A stretch of 64,000 bases of DNA from JAAZZY01 sp964612505 (lineage in GTDB: Bacteria; Chlamydiota; Chlamydiia; Chlamydiales; JAAZZY01). The notes beneath the pieces are model-generated. The model searched no databases. It saw nothing but the letters and a program-made list of their open reading frames with translations, and was not told the DNA's origin. The stretch lies in assembly GCA_964612505.1 (NCBI GenBank), contig CAZTEX010000001.1:310001-374000 (forward strand), given 5' to 3'. Made by a program: the position numbers and the translations under genes. Below, piece by piece: positions 17,517 to 26,908 of this stretch (within the stretch, counting starts at the first letter, position 1; each line of letters starts with the position of its first letter).

Positions 17517-18839
17517 ATGATAACTATTATAGAACATCTTAATCACTATTTAACATTATACATTATTTTTCCTCTCATGTTTACAGTGGGATTGTATTTT
17601 TCACTCCGTTTAAAATTTATTCAGTTTTCCAAACTGAAATTCGGTTTTAAAACATTGTTAGGAAAAAACGACAGCACGGAAGAGGGCAATATTTCTCATT
17701 TTCAAGCCCTGTCTGCAGTGCTTGCTGGTAATTTAGGAACAGGTAATATTTCTGGAATGGCTGTAGCATTGTCTACCGGCGGTCCAGGTTCTATTGTTTG
17801 GATGTGGATCATGGCTTCTATGGGAGCCATTATTAAATTTGCTGGTTGCTTTTTAGGTATGAAATACCGAGTCAAGACGAGCGAAGGAGAATACGTGGGA
17901 GGCCCTATGTATTACCTTTCTAAAGGACTTGGCTTAAAAAAAGTAGCCGTTCTCTTTTCTATTTTTGCCATTATTGCAGCTTTTACTGTGGGCAATCTAG
18001 TTCAAGTTAATTCCATGATGTTGCCGCTCGCAAAGAAAAGCGCCACCTCCATGATCATTATTTTTGTTTTAGTGATTAGCGTAGCTGCAGTTTTATTGGG
18101 CGGATTGCAACGACTGGCCAGAGTTGTCAGTACGATGGTCCCTTTAATGACTTGCATTTATTTACTGGCAGCTTCAACTATTTTATTTTTCTTTAAAGAG
18201 CATGTAATAGACGCATTCTTACTCATCTTGAAGTCCTCTTTCTCTTATCACTCGGCGGCGGGAGGCGTTCTTGGCTATGGACTTTCCAGAGCAATTACAA
18301 CTGGATTTGAACGGGGTATTTTCGCAACTGATGCTGGCTGCGGGATTGCTCCTATTTTACAGTCTGGAGCGAGGTGTAAAGATCCATTTGTAGAAGGTGT
18401 TGTTGCCATGATTGCCCCTTTTATTGTCATGATTATCTGCACAATGACAGCTTTAGTCTTAATAGTGACGGGCGCTTGGCCACACTCTGGAGAATTTAGT
18501 ACTAATATGTGTACTTGGGCCTTTGAAACGGGGCTCAATCACGTTTTTGGTAAGTATGTTGTCATGGTTTCATTAGCCCTTTTTGCCTTCACAACCATCA
18601 TCACTTGGGCCTATTGTGGGGAAAAAGCCTGCGAATATCTTTTCTCACCGAAAGCGATCAAAAAATTCAAATATCTCTACATTTTAATGCTTCCTGTCGG
18701 GGCATTCACCTATACAAAAACTGTTTGGATTTTAGCAGATATTTCGATAGGACTGATGGTTGTTTCCAATATGGTAGGTCTCATCGGGCATTCTTCAAAG
18801 ATTATTAAGGAAACTCAAGAGCATTTGATTGAGTCTTAA
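17517..18839 (+). CDS. Alanine/glycine:cation symporter (AGCS family)
   Basis: A 440-residue integral membrane protein with about eleven hydrophobic segments. AGCS signatures are GNLGTGNISGMAVAL near residues 70-84 and GFERGIFATDAGCGIAPI in the middle, where family members have a similar E-R-G-x-F-S-N-E-A-G motif. The family imports alanine or glycine with sodium or protons, which suits an amino-acid-dependent endosymbiont. Its 3' end overlaps the convergent nifS by 4 bases. The 260 bases upstream are very AT-rich with no clear promoter, and the ATG lacks a good ribosome site. Confidence 0.88.
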   Translation: MITIIEHLNHYLTLYIIFPLMFTVGLYFSLRLKFIQFSKLKFGFKTLLGKNDSTEEGNISHFQALSAVLAGNLGTGNISGMAVALSTGGPGSIVWMWIMASMGAIIKFAGCFLGMKYRVKTSEGEYVGGPMYYLSKGLGLKKVAVLFSIFAIIAAFTVGNLVQVNSMMLPLAKKSATSMIIIFVLVISVAAVLLGGLQRLARVVSTMVPLMTCIYLLAASTILFFFKEHVIDAFLLILKSSFSYHSAAGGVLGYGLSRAITTGFERGIFATDAGCGIAPILQSGARCKDPFVEGVVAMIAPFIVMIICTMTALVLIVTGAWPHSGEFSTNMCTWAFETGLNHVFGKYVVMVSLALFAFTTIITWAYCGEKACEYLFSPKAIKKFKYLYILMLPVGAFTYTKTVWILADISIGLMVVSNMVGLIGHSSKIIKETQEHLIES

Positions 18840-19978
18840 AGAGATCTCATTTGTTTGACAACATCAATAATGATGGAAGCTGCTCTTTCGATTTCTTCCG
18901 TTGTTGTAAAACGGCTTACTGAGAACCGGATCGATGATTCCACCCTTTCCTTAGGAAGACCCATTGATTTTAAAATACGTGAAGAAGCAAGAGAGCCTGA
19001 AGAGCAGGCCGAACCATAGCTTGCAGCAACCCCATGCATATCTAAATTCATCGCTAAACTTTCCCCATCACAGCCAAGAAACGCAATATTGGAAGTATTG
19101 CAAATACGCTTTGCAGAGCCATTGATACAGATATCTTCAAGATGGTCATGTAAAATTTTTTCAAAATGATCTCTGAGCGTTTCCATATAGGTTGTTTTAT
19201 CAGGCAATAGATTTGAAAGAATTTCAACAGCTTTTGACAAACCTAGGATCCCCGCTAAATTCTGGGTGCCTGCACGCATTCCTTTCTGCTGCCCCCCGCC
19301 TGCAATTAAAGGATCTAGGGCGTAATCTTCTGATAAGTAGGTGAGGCCAATCCCTTTTGGAGCGTGGAGCTTATGTCCACTAAAGCTCATTGCACTAATT
19401 CCTTGATGCATTTTAAAGGGTTCTTTTCCTAAAAGAGCGACCCCATCGACGACAAAAGGAACTTGGCTTTGATAGGCTAAATCGGCAAAAGTGGAGTAAT
19501 CTGTTTTAACCCCAGTTTCATTATTAATGGCCATAAAGGTCATCAAACCAGACTCTTTTCCAAGGGCATTTTGTAAATCACTCACTTTTGGAGCGCCCGT
19601 TTCATCAACCGGTAGAAAAATGACTTTACCCCCCGCCTTTTGATATTCTTGAACAAGCTTATAGATCGAGCTGTGTTCAATTTCAGTGGTAATCACTGTC
19701 TTTGGGAAAATACGTTTAAAAAAGCCCTTTAATAAAAAATTATTTGACTCTGTGGCTCCTGATGAAAAATAAATCTCTTCAGAAGAAACCCCAAAGGAAT
19801 CGGCAATGGCTCTTTTAGCCCGAGTAAGCTCATTGCGAGCTTCTCGCCCAAAGGAGTGAACTGAAGAAGGATTACGGGGGATAGAACACAAATCAAATTG
19901 CATTGCCTGTAAGACGAGCGGATCAATGGCGGTCGTTGAATTATTATCGAGATAAATGCGGTTGTCTTTGGCTAACAT
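18836..19978 (-). CDS. Cysteine desulfurase, NifS/IscS type
   Basis: PLP enzyme that takes sulfur from cysteine for Fe-S clusters or thiolation. At 380 residues it has the class V aminotransferase features: H102 in TEIEHSS, the PLP Lys203 in SGHKLHAPKG and the active-site Cys325 in ASYGSACSSGS. The usual DAVQ motif near residue 178 reads DGVA, so the conserved Gln is replaced. It is followed 6 bases before the PP2C gene in the same direction of transcription, the same neighbour pair I recall from C. trachomatis (CT258-CT259). It could serve the mnmA gene in this window with sulfur, which is inference. Confidence 0.92.
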   Translation of the reverse strand: MLAKDNRIYLDNNSTTAIDPLVLQAMQFDLCSIPRNPSSVHSFGREARNELTRAKRAIADSFGVSSEEIYFSSGATESNNFLLKGFFKRIFPKTVITTEIEHSSIYKLVQEYQKAGGKVIFLPVDETGAPKVSDLQNALGKESGLMTFMAINNETGVKTDYSTFADLAYQSQVPFVVDGVALLGKEPFKMHQGISAMSFSGHKLHAPKGIGLTYLSEDYALDPLIAGGGQQKGMRAGTQNLAGILGLSKAVEILSNLLPDKTTYMETLRDHFEKILHDHLEDICINGSAKRICNTSNIAFLGCDGESLAMNLDMHGVAASYGSACSSGSLASSRILKSMGLPKERVESSIRFSVSRFTTTEEIERAASIIIDVVKQMRSL

Positions 19979-19984
19979 ACTAAT

Positions 19985-20710
19985 TTAAACTACTTTTAGG
20001 AGCATTGCAGTGATATTATCCTTTGCCCCACGATTTCTTGCATCCAAAATCATTTCTCTAAGTAGCTCATCTGAGGATTGATTTCTAGATAAATATCCTT
20101 GCAGATCACCCTCTTTAAATTTTTCAGTTAACCCATCGGTGCATAATAAAAAAATATCTTTGGATTGGATGGGCTCTAGCTTTACGGAAGCTGTTTGCTG
20201 AGCGGTCAAACCAATTGCTTTAGTTAAGGTATTTTCTTGACGCCGCGCAAAGACAACTTGGTTAGAGTCTTTGAGCTCTTGAGCAACGGTATGGTCTTTA
20301 GTTAGCTGACTCAATTTCTTTTCTCTAAAAAGATAGATTCTACTGTCACCATAATGTGAGTAATAGGCCACATTCGAAAAAGCAAAAATGAAACAAAAAG
20401 TCGAGGCCATTCCTTGCAAATCTTGGTGTGCTTTGCCTTTATTAATTACAATTTGATTGGTCTCACTCACATTGAGCGTCAAAAGATTTTGAACTGCTTG
20501 CTGACTACATCCTGAAATTAAATTATATAAGCGATGAATACCATAAAAAAGCTGATTGACCGTTTCAACAGCTGCAACCTCGCCCCCTTGATGTCCCCCA
20601 ACTCCATCTGCTATCACATAAAAATGTTCATTAGGAAAAATCCCGTAAGCATCTTGATTTTTAGCCCGAGTATTGCCCTTGTCAGTTAAAGCAAAAGCCT
20701 CTATCTTCAT
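19985..20710 (-). CDS. PP2C-type protein Ser/Thr phosphatase
   Basis: A 241-residue single-domain, metal-dependent phosphatase that reverses Ser/Thr phosphorylation. Metal-binding motifs are present in order: D20 in TRAKNQDAY, DGVGGHQGGEVAA (D35-G36), then HYGDSRIYLF, CTDGLTE and the C-terminal GAKDNITAML. It overlaps the upstream CPBP protease gene by 4 bases (ATGA type), which implies coupling. Chlamydiae encode Ser/Thr kinases, so this is probably their partner phosphatase. Confidence 0.93.
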   Translation of the reverse strand: MKIEAFALTDKGNTRAKNQDAYGIFPNEHFYVIADGVGGHQGGEVAAVETVNQLFYGIHRLYNLISGCSQQAVQNLLTLNVSETNQIVINKGKAHQDLQGMASTFCFIFAFSNVAYYSHYGDSRIYLFREKKLSQLTKDHTVAQELKDSNQVVFARRQENTLTKAIGLTAQQTASVKLEPIQSKDIFLLCTDGLTEKFKEGDLQGYLSRNQSSDELLREMILDARNRGAKDNITAMLLKVV

Positions 20711-21621
20711 GAGCCTGCTCCACTACTTGTAAATGTCATTAATAGAACATTGACCGCGTTATAAGTTGAATGAAGGCCAATGGAAGCATAAATTGATTTT
20801 TGCCGGAAGTAGATATACCCTGCAAAACTCGCTAAGACAAATAGAGCAGGAATAATTTCCAAATTTCCCCAACCCTGCTGCATCGAAAAATGAAAGAATG
20901 CAAAAATCAGTGAAGCACTTAAAATCCCCCCAACTTGCCCCAGCAGTTTGGAGAGCCAGTTTTGTAAAAAACCACGGAATAAAAGCTCTTCGATTGCAGG
21001 GATAATAAAGACAACAAAAATGCAACTAAAAATATAGGCTACCGGATTATTAAAGGCAGATCGCAGAAAACGAACGGCCAACTGTTCTTGCGGTTGCTTT
21101 TGAAGTAATATTAAAACCATATTGGCTAATTGAGTGGTTGCAATCACAAGTGGAAAGCAAATAATTAACGTTAAAAAGCCCATCCCAAAATTTTTAAGAT
21201 GATGAATGCTCCATCCTCTTCCACTCTCTCCTAAAACGACCTCTTTAATTTCTTTTTTCAAAAATTTTAGATAGACCAAAAATGAAATAAAAACAGCGGA
21301 CATCGCTATTAAATTAACCCAAGCTTTCACAGCGTTAATTTGCTGAGCCATAAATGCTTTTTTTTCTGAGGAAGAGGAAGACAAAACCATATAAATGATT
21401 AAAGAAATCACCATGGCGACGACAAAATAAACTAAAAAAGCACCCACAACATGGACAAAGCGAAGTTCATTCTTAGCAGTATTAGGCCCCAGCGTCTTAA
21501 AATAACCGCGGTACCAAGCGATGAAACAAGTTATAAGAGATAAGAAAAGAGCAAATAGGAATAGCCCCAAATGCTCTTCAAAGGCTTTTTGCCAAACTCC
21601 TTCCATATTCTTAGTGGGCAA
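20707..21621 (-). CDS. CPBP-family intramembrane protease (CAAX-protease-like)
   Basis: A 304-residue membrane protein with about eight hydrophobic segments. It carries the three CPBP/Abi motifs: EELLFRGFLQNWL (motif 1, tandem Glu and Arg), FAFFHFSM (motif 2 His) and a final HSTYNAVNV (motif 3 His/Asn). Family members are glutamic-type intramembrane proteases related to eukaryotic Rce1; some work in bacteriocin immunity or secretion. It overlaps the lipoprotein gene by 11 bases upstream and PP2C by 4 bases downstream, so the three likely form an operon. The substrate is unknown. Confidence 0.82.
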   Translation of the reverse strand: MPTKNMEGVWQKAFEEHLGLFLFALFLSLITCFIAWYRGYFKTLGPNTAKNELRFVHVVGAFLVYFVVAMVISLIIYMVLSSSSSEKKAFMAQQINAVKAWVNLIAMSAVFISFLVYLKFLKKEIKEVVLGESGRGWSIHHLKNFGMGFLTLIICFPLVIATTQLANMVLILLQKQPQEQLAVRFLRSAFNNPVAYIFSCIFVVFIIPAIEELLFRGFLQNWLSKLLGQVGGILSASLIFAFFHFSMQQGWGNLEIIPALFVLASFAGYIYFRQKSIYASIGLHSTYNAVNVLLMTFTSSGAGS

Positions 21622-22282
21622 TTGTGATGTACTTTTCGATTTGTTTTGACAAATCTTTTTCTAGACGGGCATGAGCTCGTCCGTAAGCTGTAGCAGGATA
21701 GGAATCAGATCCCCATACTACACGCCCATAATCTACAATACCTGTATCACGAGGAATGAGATGACTTACTTCTAATATTTCATGAAGAACAACTTTTGCT
21801 TCTGATGAGCGAATGTCTGTGATTTTAACTCTCATTTTCATATTTAAAACACGGTCGATAGTGCGATCAGCAAGATCTTCATTGAGCTGGCTTTGATAAA
21901 AAGGCATCTCAGAATGTTCAATAAGTTCTAATAAAACGACGAAGTCATTTTGAGCAGCAAGCTCATTAAAATCGTCTTTTTTTAACATGACAGAATCGCT
22001 TTTTTCGAGTTTTTGACGTAGTTTCTCAGGCATCTCCACTGAATTTAAATAAACGACTGAATCATTAATTAAGCGTCTTTGTATTTCTGAAGAAAACTCT
22101 TGAGAAAGATCCCATGATAAATAATTCTCCACTCGGTTTACAACGGGAAGCATGGCTACGATGGGTTTTCTCTTTGCGTTTTCATAGTATTTAAAACTTT
22201 GCATGGCTGTTGTTGTTTTATGGCAACCCACAAGCAGCACTGCAAAAAACATCGTAGATATTAGAACTTTTACCTTTAACAC
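21611..22282 (-). CDS. Predicted lipoprotein, unknown role
   Basis: A 223-residue protein with a lipoprotein signal peptide and lipobox (FAVLLVGC, Cys20 as the expected lipid site). The mature part is soluble and looks like a periplasmic alpha/beta domain, with IVAMLPVVNRVENYL near its start; this resembles the penicillin-binding-protein-activator/CsgG-like nucleotide-independent fold only loosely. Chlamydia has a similar small lipoprotein (I recall CT253) next to a membrane protein, so it is likely conserved in the phylum. It overlaps the protease gene. The envelope role is unknown. Confidence 0.72.
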   Translation of the reverse strand: MLKVKVLISTMFFAVLLVGCHKTTTAMQSFKYYENAKRKPIVAMLPVVNRVENYLSWDLSQEFSSEIQRRLINDSVVYLNSVEMPEKLRQKLEKSDSVMLKKDDFNELAAQNDFVVLLELIEHSEMPFYQSQLNEDLADRTIDRVLNMKMRVKITDIRSSEAKVVLHEILEVSHLIPRDTGIVDYGRVVWGSDSYPATAYGRAHARLEKDLSKQIEKYITIAH

Positions 22283-22305
22283 AAAACCCTCCCTAAAGCA
22301 TTATT

Positions 22306-23334
22306 TCACTTTTGTTGAGAAGATAACAAAAGTTTTTCATTATTGGCTAGCCTAATATTGGGAATTGTTTCCAAAAGAATTACTTTTGCAGAGAGAGCCC
22401 TCAACACGGTGTTTTTTGAGCTTGCAGGAATGATAAACGATTGACCCTTCGTTAAAAACAATTCACTGGTAGGGGTCTGCACTTTGAGTAGCCCCTCTAG
22501 AACAAAATAAATGGTAAATGAGTCTCTTTTTTCTACGTTAAACATAGAACTTAGCAAGAGCCTATTAAACTTAAAATAGGGACTTTCGATGAGAGTTTCA
22601 ACTTCATCTATCGCTATAGTATTTGATGGTTGCTTTGACTTTTCCACTCTCTGATAGATTTGATCGTCTAGCATCACACTCAAGGCTTCGTCAATATGCA
22701 AAGGCCTTGGCTGTCCATTATGATCTTTTCTATCCCAATCATAGAGTCGGTATGTTGTATTAGAGTTTTGCTGCACTTCATAAATTAAACACCCCTTGCC
22801 AATAGCATGAAAGAGCCCTGCAGGGATATAAAAGGAGTCTCCTTTAGAAACAGAGATCGCATTCATCCAATTTTCCAAAGCGTTATGAGCAATAGCTTCT
22901 CTGATTTCAATCGCCGTTAAATTTTTCTTCAAACCCAAATAGATCTTGCTATTTTCTTCTGCATCAATGATATACCACATTTCAGACTTAGCATCTCCCC
23001 CGTAAAGAGCTGCTTTTTGATCGTTGGGATGAACTTGAATACTTAAACTTTGATTTGCATCGATTAGCTTGGTTAAAAGGGGAAATTTCTCTAATTTATT
23101 GGGAGAAAAAAAATGAGGAACTTGCCTTAGAAGGTCTTTTAGAGTCCTACCCTTAAACAACCCTTCTAAGATTTTACTTTGCCCTTCTATACGGTCGGAA
23201 GCCTCCCATGATTCTGCACAAATTGCAAAGTTTACTTTGCGATTAAACATCTCAATAATTTTGCTCCCCCCCCACAAATAATCTTGATAGGCTGGGATGA
23301 GTACAATAGGATCTAATAAAGGGACGTTTGACAT
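22306..23334 (-). CDS. manA: Mannose-6-phosphate isomerase, type I
   Basis: Interconverts fructose 6-phosphate and mannose 6-phosphate with a zinc ion. The cupin core shows QVHPND and KSEMWYI (zinc ligands His, Glu) and then GDSFYIPAGLFHAIGKGCLIYEVQQ with a further His ligand, followed by TYRLYDWDR. At 342 residues it fits the shorter class with C-terminal cupin. It is divergent from the asparagine-synthetase-like gene with an 84-base gap. Mannose products could enter surface polysaccharide; no further pathway gene is in the window. Confidence 0.93.
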   Translation of the reverse strand: MSNVPLLDPIVLIPAYQDYLWGGSKIIEMFNRKVNFAICAESWEASDRIEGQSKILEGLFKGRTLKDLLRQVPHFFSPNKLEKFPLLTKLIDANQSLSIQVHPNDQKAALYGGDAKSEMWYIIDAEENSKIYLGLKKNLTAIEIREAIAHNALENWMNAISVSKGDSFYIPAGLFHAIGKGCLIYEVQQNSNTTYRLYDWDRKDHNGQPRPLHIDEALSVMLDDQIYQRVEKSKQPSNTIAIDEVETLIESPYFKFNRLLLSSMFNVEKRDSFTIYFVLEGLLKVQTPTSELFLTKGQSFIIPASSKNTVLRALSAKVILLETIPNIRLANNEKLLLSSQQK

Positions 23335-23418
23335 AAATTGGTTTGACCCAAAACTATTTTTAGAATAAGGAAAGGAGTTTGAAAAAAGTATAAATACATT
23401 TCAACAACAAATCGGTCA

Positions 23419-25344
23419 ATGGGCAAATTTGCAGGAATCGTTTCAGGGAGTTTCATCCATTTAGAACAAGAACTTCAAAGAATGCTGACCGCCATGTCCT
23501 TGCCCAAGCCCTTAGAAAAGCCATCTATTTTAAAAATTGAAAATGTGATTATCGGAGCCACTGGAAGTCATTTTTTTTCTAATTCTACCAAAACACTCTA
23601 CATCGGCATCGATGGATTCATTTTAAATTTACAGGAAGTCAAACAAGAACTCGAAAGAGCAGGACAAGTTATCACCAGTGATAAAGAAGAAGATATCCTT
23701 ATCTTATCTTATTTGACTTGGGGGCAACATGCTTTTAGGTATTTTAGTGGGCCTTTTGTCATTACCGTCTTTGATGTGAAACAAAAAAAGATCACGATTG
23801 CTCGTGATCGCCTTGGGACAAGAAGTTTATTTTGGGGAAAGGTTGGGCCCAACGTCCTTTTTTCAACCCATCTAAAAGGGGTGCTCTGCTCAAGTCTAAT
23901 CGCTCAAACCCCTGATTTGAGTTCCATTACCTCTTACTTTTTTTTAGGTTATTTTCCTCAGGATAAAACACCAATTCGCAATATTAATCGACTTCATCCG
24001 GGTCATTTTTTGGAAATTAACCAAGATGGGGATATCAGCATTAATAAATATTGGTCTTTTAAAGATATTGATCGAGATCATTTAAAATTGAGCCAAGAAG
24101 AGGTCAATGAAAAAACAGCCTACTATTTAAAAAATGCAGTTCAGAAAAGACTCAACTTTTCTTCTAATGTCGCTTGCTTATTAACCTCCGACTTAGGGTC
24201 AACCTCAATCGCCCATTATCTCAAATCACTTCATTCTAATAAGATCAAAAGTTTTTCTTTTGACTTTGACGGCACAAAAAGGCTCACAGCCAATTATACT
24301 CAGCGCGATGCTTCTCATTATGGTTTTGAACATCAAAACCATTTGACAACACCAGATAATATTTTTGATAATTTACAACATATTATTTGGCATTTAGATG
24401 AACCTATTGCAGACCCAAATGCTGCCGGAATTTGGAAAGCAGCGCAGTGGGCTCAACAAAATTCTTGTGATATTTTTTCAGCACTCGGAAGCTTAGAATT
24501 ACTGGGGGGGCAACTCGGACACGGAGAAATTCCTTATGAACCTCTCTATTTATGGTTTTTATACCTTACAAAACCCATATTTCTAAAAGCTATTATTCCT
24601 GGAATTTCAAGCATTAACAAAAAAACATCTCTCAACATGCTTCGCTTTTTTCAAAGGGACTTTTGGGCTTATGAATATGTACAGCAACAATCTTTATTTT
24701 CTTTAAGAAGCCTCAAAAAGGTGGCCCCTGCTTTGGATGGTTTATTTGATGTTCATCTTTTTTTACAGCAATCCTACCAATATTTAAAGTTTATCCTTTC
24801 TCAAAATTTTTCGATTGAAGACTATCTTTTCTTTGATGCAGAAACGTCTCTTTCCAACCGATTACTTTTTCAGTATGAGAAACTATTTGAAAGCTTTAAT
24901 GTTAACTTCTTTTCACCCTTTTTTGATCGAGACTTTGTCGATTACATGCTCCAAATTCCAGAATCCTTTAAGTTTAAAGGTAAAAAATTTGGAACCCCCC
25001 TCTATGATTTACTCCAAAAAGATTTTAAGGCCGAAGAGCTCTTGAATTTTCAAGACCGCAACCCTTGGTTTCTATCAAATTGGATGAATCACCCAAAAGT
25101 AAAGAGTATCTTTAATATGTTGCCCAAAGGGGTTTTAGTAGAATCCAATATCATTAACGGCGAAAACTTGAAGAAAGTTTTAGATAAGGGTGTTTGGAAG
25201 TACCATCAATTTGAAAGGCTTTGGGCCATTTTAGTTCTTGAAATTTGGTTTCATCTTTTTGTGAACAACCCTATCTACTCCTACCCAGAAGAGGGCCAGT
25301 CGCTTGAAGATTTCTTAAAGATTCAGCAACCTTTTTTACAATAA
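23419..25344 (+). CDS. Asparagine-synthetase-like protein with degraded active sites
   Basis: A 641-residue protein with the domain order of AsnB: an N-terminal Ntn glutaminase domain (about 1-215, with IARDRLGTRSLFWG conserved) and a synthetase domain (about 235-620, with WHLDEPIADPNAAG conserved). The catalytic residues are missing. The protein starts MGKFAG where AsnB starts MCGIAG, so the nucleophile Cys2 is gone. The ATP-binding LLSGGLDSS reads LLTSDLGST (254-262). The second motif SGxGADELFGGY reads SALGSLELLGGQ (354-365). No upstream start restores the Cys because a stop lies 14 codons before. The frame is intact, so this is likely a maintained pseudoenzyme with a new role rather than a broken gene. 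It is not expected to make asparagine. Confidence 0.8.
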   Translation: MGKFAGIVSGSFIHLEQELQRMLTAMSLPKPLEKPSILKIENVIIGATGSHFFSNSTKTLYIGIDGFILNLQEVKQELERAGQVITSDKEEDILILSYLTWGQHAFRYFSGPFVITVFDVKQKKITIARDRLGTRSLFWGKVGPNVLFSTHLKGVLCSSLIAQTPDLSSITSYFFLGYFPQDKTPIRNINRLHPGHFLEINQDGDISINKYWSFKDIDRDHLKLSQEEVNEKTAYYLKNAVQKRLNFSSNVACLLTSDLGSTSIAHYLKSLHSNKIKSFSFDFDGTKRLTANYTQRDASHYGFEHQNHLTTPDNIFDNLQHIIWHLDEPIADPNAAGIWKAAQWAQQNSCDIFSALGSLELLGGQLGHGEIPYEPLYLWFLYLTKPIFLKAIIPGISSINKKTSLNMLRFFQRDFWAYEYVQQQSLFSLRSLKKVAPALDGLFDVHLFLQQSYQYLKFILSQNFSIEDYLFFDAETSLSNRLLFQYEKLFESFNVNFFSPFFDRDFVDYMLQIPESFKFKGKKFGTPLYDLLQKDFKAEELLNFQDRNPWFLSNWMNHPKVKSIFNMLPKGVLVESNIINGENLKKVLDKGVWKYHQFERLWAILVLEIWFHLFVNNPIYSYPEEGQSLEDFLKIQQPFLQ

Positions 25345-25351
25345 AATAACC

Positions 25352-26068
25352 TTAAACTACCGAAACCAGAGTAGTATTTCTGCTGTTATCTCCACTCATG
25401 AAAGGATAATCTCTACTAGGTGATGGGTGATTTCTTGAACCCTCTGGAGTAATCGCAATGGGAATACGCTTTCGGAGAATCTCCCTTGAAGCAGACGAAG
25501 GTTGATAGGAAACCCTGGTCTCTCCAAGTACGGCTCTACTAACAGTTTCAAGAGGTTCCATTGCTAAACCAATTTTGCTTTTATTTAAATGGAGTCTTTG
25601 AAATGTCTGGTGTAAATGCCTTTCTAAAAAGGCTGTTGCTAATCGAGTAGCTAGCCTTTTGTCTTCCAGATCATTTGATTCGTGTAAATCCGATAAACAA
25701 TAAGCATAGTTTTTAAAGCGATCTGTAATCACCGGGTAAACATCTTGCGCATCATTGGCTGCGCAGCTAGCAAAATGCGGATTAGACCCAGTACTGACAT
25801 AAGAGATTAAAGTGCCCAGTAAACTCGCTCCTATTGCCACTGTTGTTGCCAAAGAAGCTCTCACGGTGTTGCCCTCTGTCCAATCCGAGTAGGCGCTAAT
25901 ACTCGAAAGGCTCGTGATAAATGATAAAGCAAGTCCAATCGGAACACATGCTTTAAGCCAGCGCGCCGTTCTAAGGTCAGCTTGGTAACTGGTCTCAAAA
26001 ATTTGGCACTCATCCCTTCTTAACGGAATGGTATCTTCACGGAGGAATATATGTTCTAGATGAGTCTC
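25352..26068 (-). pseudogene. Inc-like membrane protein gene without a normal start codon
   Basis: An open frame of 238 codons runs from 26068 (after TAG at 26069-26071) to the stop at 25352. It holds two adjacent hydrophobic segments (VPIGLALSFITSLSSI and ATTVAIGASLLGTLISYV) that look like the bilobed hairpin of chlamydial inclusion-membrane (Inc) proteins. No ATG, GTG or TTG occurs before GTG 25864, which lies between the two segments and would leave only 170 residues and half the hairpin. Ribosome-like AGGAG lies near 26067, but CTA follows where a start would be expected. Either the start codon was lost, a rare start (ATA or ATT) is used, or only the short form is made. Confidence 0.5.
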
Positions 26069-26154
26069 CTAGACAGATTCTAACAAGAAATTATTTTTCA
26101 GTCAACCCTAAAACGGCTATTCCAAACGGGTTAAGCTTTGCTTGAAGTAACTCA

Positions 26155-26670
26155 CTAGAGAGTAGAATTGGCCGCTTTTGTGACGCACTCTCTCCAAGTT
26201 TCATCACTTGGACTAACTTCTTTCTCTTTGGTTGCAAAACGTAAGAAAAGAACGCAATAATTGTCCTCTTTAACCAGATGGACCCACTCACGACCAATTT
26301 CATAATCTTGATCTTCGCACCACCAAGTAAAGACAAGGTTGCGTTCATCTTGGGAAAGGATTTCATAGTGCAAAACTTCTTTATTGTTCTCAAAATCTTT
26401 AGAAAGAGTTTCGATAAATAAATTATAAAAATGCTCTAAATCATATCCCCTTTCGAGCTGATAGCGCTGAATCCCAAAAGATTTGCTCCACTTATCAGCT
26501 GCTTCAGAGCTGGGAATCCATTCTTGAAAAGACTCTTTTTCTCCATCACTTTCTTCTACCAGCATCCAATAATCTGCAAATTCTTTCTGGTGCAGTAAGG
26601 GCGTTAGTGGCTCTGAAGCAAATGCATTGACTGCGAGAGCGCAAAGAATGGGTAAAAAAATCTTTTTCAT
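26155..26670 (-). CDS. Exported protein of unknown function
   Basis: 171 residues from ATG 26670, with a typical signal peptide (MKKIFLPILCALAVNAFASE, cleavage likely after AFA). The frame is open to TTG 26676, but TAGGA before the ATG supports the later start. The mature part is rich in Trp, Glu and Asp (six Trp), with paired Cys in WWCEDQD and WRECVTK. I recognise no family. It is probably periplasmic or secreted. It stands alone between the start-less Inc-like gene and the divergent unknown gene at 26909. Confidence 0.68.
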   Translation of the reverse strand: MKKIFLPILCALAVNAFASEPLTPLLHQKEFADYWMLVEESDGEKESFQEWIPSSEAADKWSKSFGIQRYQLERGYDLEHFYNLFIETLSKDFENNKEVLHYEILSQDERNLVFTWWCEDQDYEIGREWVHLVKEDNYCVLFLRFATKEKEVSPSDETWRECVTKAANSTL

Positions 26671-26831
26671 GATCAAAATCCTAAAGGTTTTAATAGATAA
26701 ATAGTGGTAATAAACTAGCAGAAACTACCAATTTTGAAAATAAAAACAAATTGGCAAAAAGTTGTCTCCAATTATTTAGTTATATTGAGTCAATATCGCA
26801 ATAACGCTTTTGAACTAACAACCAATTTTTA

Positions 26832-26860
26832 TTGACAAATTTATTATTTTAACCTAAAAT
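26832..26860 (+). promoter_or_regulatory. Near-consensus promoter of the unknown gene at 26909
   Basis: The -35 TTGACA (26832-26837, perfect) and -10 TAAAAT (26855-26860, one mismatch) are spaced 17 bases apart. The start codon is 48 bases after the -10 box. Confidence 0.7.
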
Positions 26861-26908
26861 TAATAATGTACTTGTTGTTTTAAAGCTCAAGGGAAAAGGT
26901 TTAATTTA

